Assembly (NCBI RefSeq): GCF_029227915.1
Contig: NC_079885.1
Coordinates: 2,852,001-2,916,000 of the forward strand
Direction of reading: 5' to 3'
Origin: Hydractinia symbiolongicarpus
Lineage: Eukaryota > Cnidaria > Hydrozoa > Anthoathecata > Hydractiniidae
DNA length: 64,000 bases
Positions 62,498 to 64,000 of the stretch are shown here, in pieces. A program made the position numbers and the translations under genes. The notes under the pieces were generated by a model that saw only the letters and a program-made list of their open reading frames with translations, had not been told where the DNA came from and made no database searches. Numbering within the stretch: position 1 is the first letter of the stretch; each line of letters starts with the position of its first letter.

Positions 62498-64000
62498 ATA
62501 ATATAAAAAATCGTTCAGGAAATGAGTTTACTCCCTGGTTACTTTCTTTGTATGATTTTGACTATACGGGCCGAGTCCGGGATTTACGGGAAATCGCGGG
62601 TTTTCGTTTGCCGGCGATTAAACTTCTTTTATTCAGCGTCCCATCAAAAATGAAAACATTTTTGAAAACTACAAGTCTCATGCGTTTTAGTGGTGAAAAA
62701 ATAATATAAAAAATCGTTCGGGAAATGAGTTTACTCCCTGGTTACTTTCTTTGTATGATTTTGACTATACGGGCCAAGCCCGGGATTTACGGGAAATGGC
62801 GAGTTTTCGTTTGCCGGCGATCAAACTTCTTTTATTCAGTGTCTCATCGAAAATGAAAACAATTTTGAAAACTACAAGTCTCATGCGTTTTAGTGGTGAA
62901 AAGATAATTTAAAAAATCGTTTTGAAAATGAGTTAACTCACAGGGTACTTTCTTTGTATACATTCGACTATACGGGCCGAGTCCGGGATTTACGGGAAGT
63001 CGCGGGTTTTCGTTTGCCGGCGATTAAACTTCTTTTATACAGCGTCTCATCAAAAATGAAAACAGTTTTGAAAACTACAAGTCTCATGGGCTTTAGTGGT
63101 GAAATAATAATTTAAAAAATCGTTCGGGAAATGAGTTTACACCCTGGGTACATTCTTTGTATACATTTGACCATACGGGCCAAGCCCAGGATTTACGGGA
63201 AATCGCGGGTTTTCGTTTGCCGGCAATTAAACCTCTTTCATTAAGCGTCTCATCAAAAATGAAAACATTTTTGAAAACTACAAGTCTCATGCATTTTAGT
63301 GGTGAAAAGAAATTTAAAAAATCATTCGGGAAATGAGTTTACTCCCTGGGTACTTTCTTTGTATACATTCGACTACACGGGCCAAGCCCGGCATTTACGG
63401 AAAATCGCGGGTTTTCGTTTGCCGGCGATTAAACTTCTTTTATTCAGCGTCCCATCAAAAATGAAAACATTTTTGAAAACTACAAGTCTCATGCGTTTTA
63501 GTGGTGAAAAAATAATGCCGGCGATTAAACTTCTTTTATTCAGCGTCTCATCAAAAATGAAAACATTTTTGAAAACTACAAGTCTCATGCGTTTTAGTGT
63601 TGAAAAAATAATTTAAAAAATCGTTCTGGAAATGAGTTTACTCACAGGATACTACAAGTCTCTTGCGATTTAGTGGTGAAAAGATAATTTAAAAAATCGT
63701 TGTGGAAATGAGTTTACTCACAGGGTACTTTCTTTGTATACTTTTGACTATACGGGCCGAGTCCGGGATTTACGGGAAATCGCGGGTTTTCGTTTGCCGG
63801 CGATTAAACTTCTTTTATTCAGCGTCCCATCAAAAATGAAAACATTTTTGAAAACTACAAGTCTCATGCGTTTTAGTGGTGAAAAAATAATATAAAAAAT
63901 CGTTCAGGAAATGAGTTTAGTCCCTGGGTACTTTCTTTGTATACTTTTGACAATACGGGCCGAGTCCGGGATTTACGGGAAATCGCAGGTTTACGTTTGC
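62498..64000 (+). repeat. Right segment, array continues past window
   Basis: Two GTATGATTTT monomers in a row (about 62,554 and 62,756). The first switches to GGGCCGAGTCC and the ordinary right half, so it is a chimera. Then a module with 96-bp junction 63,517 and 76-bp fusion 63,647. The last monomer (GACAATACGG / AGGTTTACG, from about 63,915) matches the private subtype at 43,770 and 48,882, so another copy of that series may begin here. The window ends inside a monomer. Confidence 0.85.

Larger units (their letters stand above)
1..64000. repeat. Satellite DNA array, 203-bp monomer, all head-to-tail
   Basis: The whole window is built from one monomer family. The landmark ATCGTT(C/T) recurs at about 60, 263, 466, 669, 872, 1,076, 1,279 and onwards at 203-bp steps. 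Landmarks such as GTACTTTCTTT, GTTTGCCGGCGATT and TTTAGTGGTGAAA recur in the same order throughout. All copies read in one orientation: I saw no inverted monomer and no unrelated insertion. Monomers fall into recognisable subtypes, differing for example in CCGAGTCC against CCAAGCCC, CTTCTTTTATTCAG against CCTCTTTCATTAAG, and CTCCCTGGG, CACAGGG or CTCCTTGGG. Arrays of this size and homogeneity are typical of eukaryotic heterochromatin; centromeric identity is inference. The family is not one I recognise. Both array edges lie outside the window. Confidence 0.97.

Noticed and set aside
1-64000. CRISPR array
   Set aside because: There are no short direct repeats separated by unique spacers. The whole 203-bp unit repeats, with no unique sequence between copies.

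Overview
The window is one uninterrupted tandem satellite array. From base 1 to base 64,000 every stretch I read is a head-to-tail copy of an about 203-bp monomer, always in the same orientation. I found no protein-coding gene, tRNA, rRNA, transposon, CRISPR array or non-satellite flank. The array runs off both ends. Open frames of up to 220 codons occur, but they are translations of the satellite and I do not call them genes. Such an array points to a eukaryotic nuclear genome, most likely centromeric, pericentromeric or other constitutive heterochromatin. I do not recognise the family and cannot name the species. A hand-built consensus is about 38% GC and CpG-rich (13 CpG against about 7 expected), which argues against long-term cytosine methylation decay.

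Monomer anatomy, using 12,277-12,479 (exactly 203 bp) as reference: an AT-rich A-tract start; a GAGT-TT-ACTC dyad; a block in which CGGG recurs at about 10-bp spacing and four GGG runs form a relaxed G-quadruplex motif; a conserved box containing GCCGGC; and a 22-nt perfect inverted repeat (9-bp arms, AAAA loop). Two truncated forms are interspersed with full monomers. One is a 96-bp unit lacking 107 bp (34 found). The other is a 76-bp unit lacking 127 bp (25 found). In 19 cases the 76-bp form directly follows the 96-bp form.

Large-scale layout. 1-1,119: monomers with a 406-bp dimer repeat. 1,120-12,138: three diverged copies of a 3-4 kb higher-order repeat. 12,139-15,169: modules carrying 96/76-bp units. 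15,170-23,130 and 23,131-29,566: two copies of a 7,961-bp unit. 29,567-33,184: mixed modules, partly a copy of 12.4-14.1 kb. 33,185-37,450: an 887/888/1,293-bp series marked by a GTATGATTTT monomer. 37,450-41,089: mixed, including a copy of 32.1-33.2 kb. 41,090-46,201 and 46,202-50,245: two copies of a 5,112-bp unit. 49,461-55,000: two copies of a 2,733-bp unit. 53,000-62,497: nested 907-, 1,510-, 1,313- and 2,093-bp duplications, dense in 96-bp units. 62,498-64,000: return to GTATGATTTT monomers and a 96/76 module.

The array appears to grow by repeated segmental tandem duplication through unequal exchange. Most period lengths equal sums of 203, 96 and 76 within a few bases, so most breakpoints are in register. 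One junction (55,694/55,695) is out of register. Nothing here is a gene system; the points of interest are the structured monomer and its nested evolutionary history.
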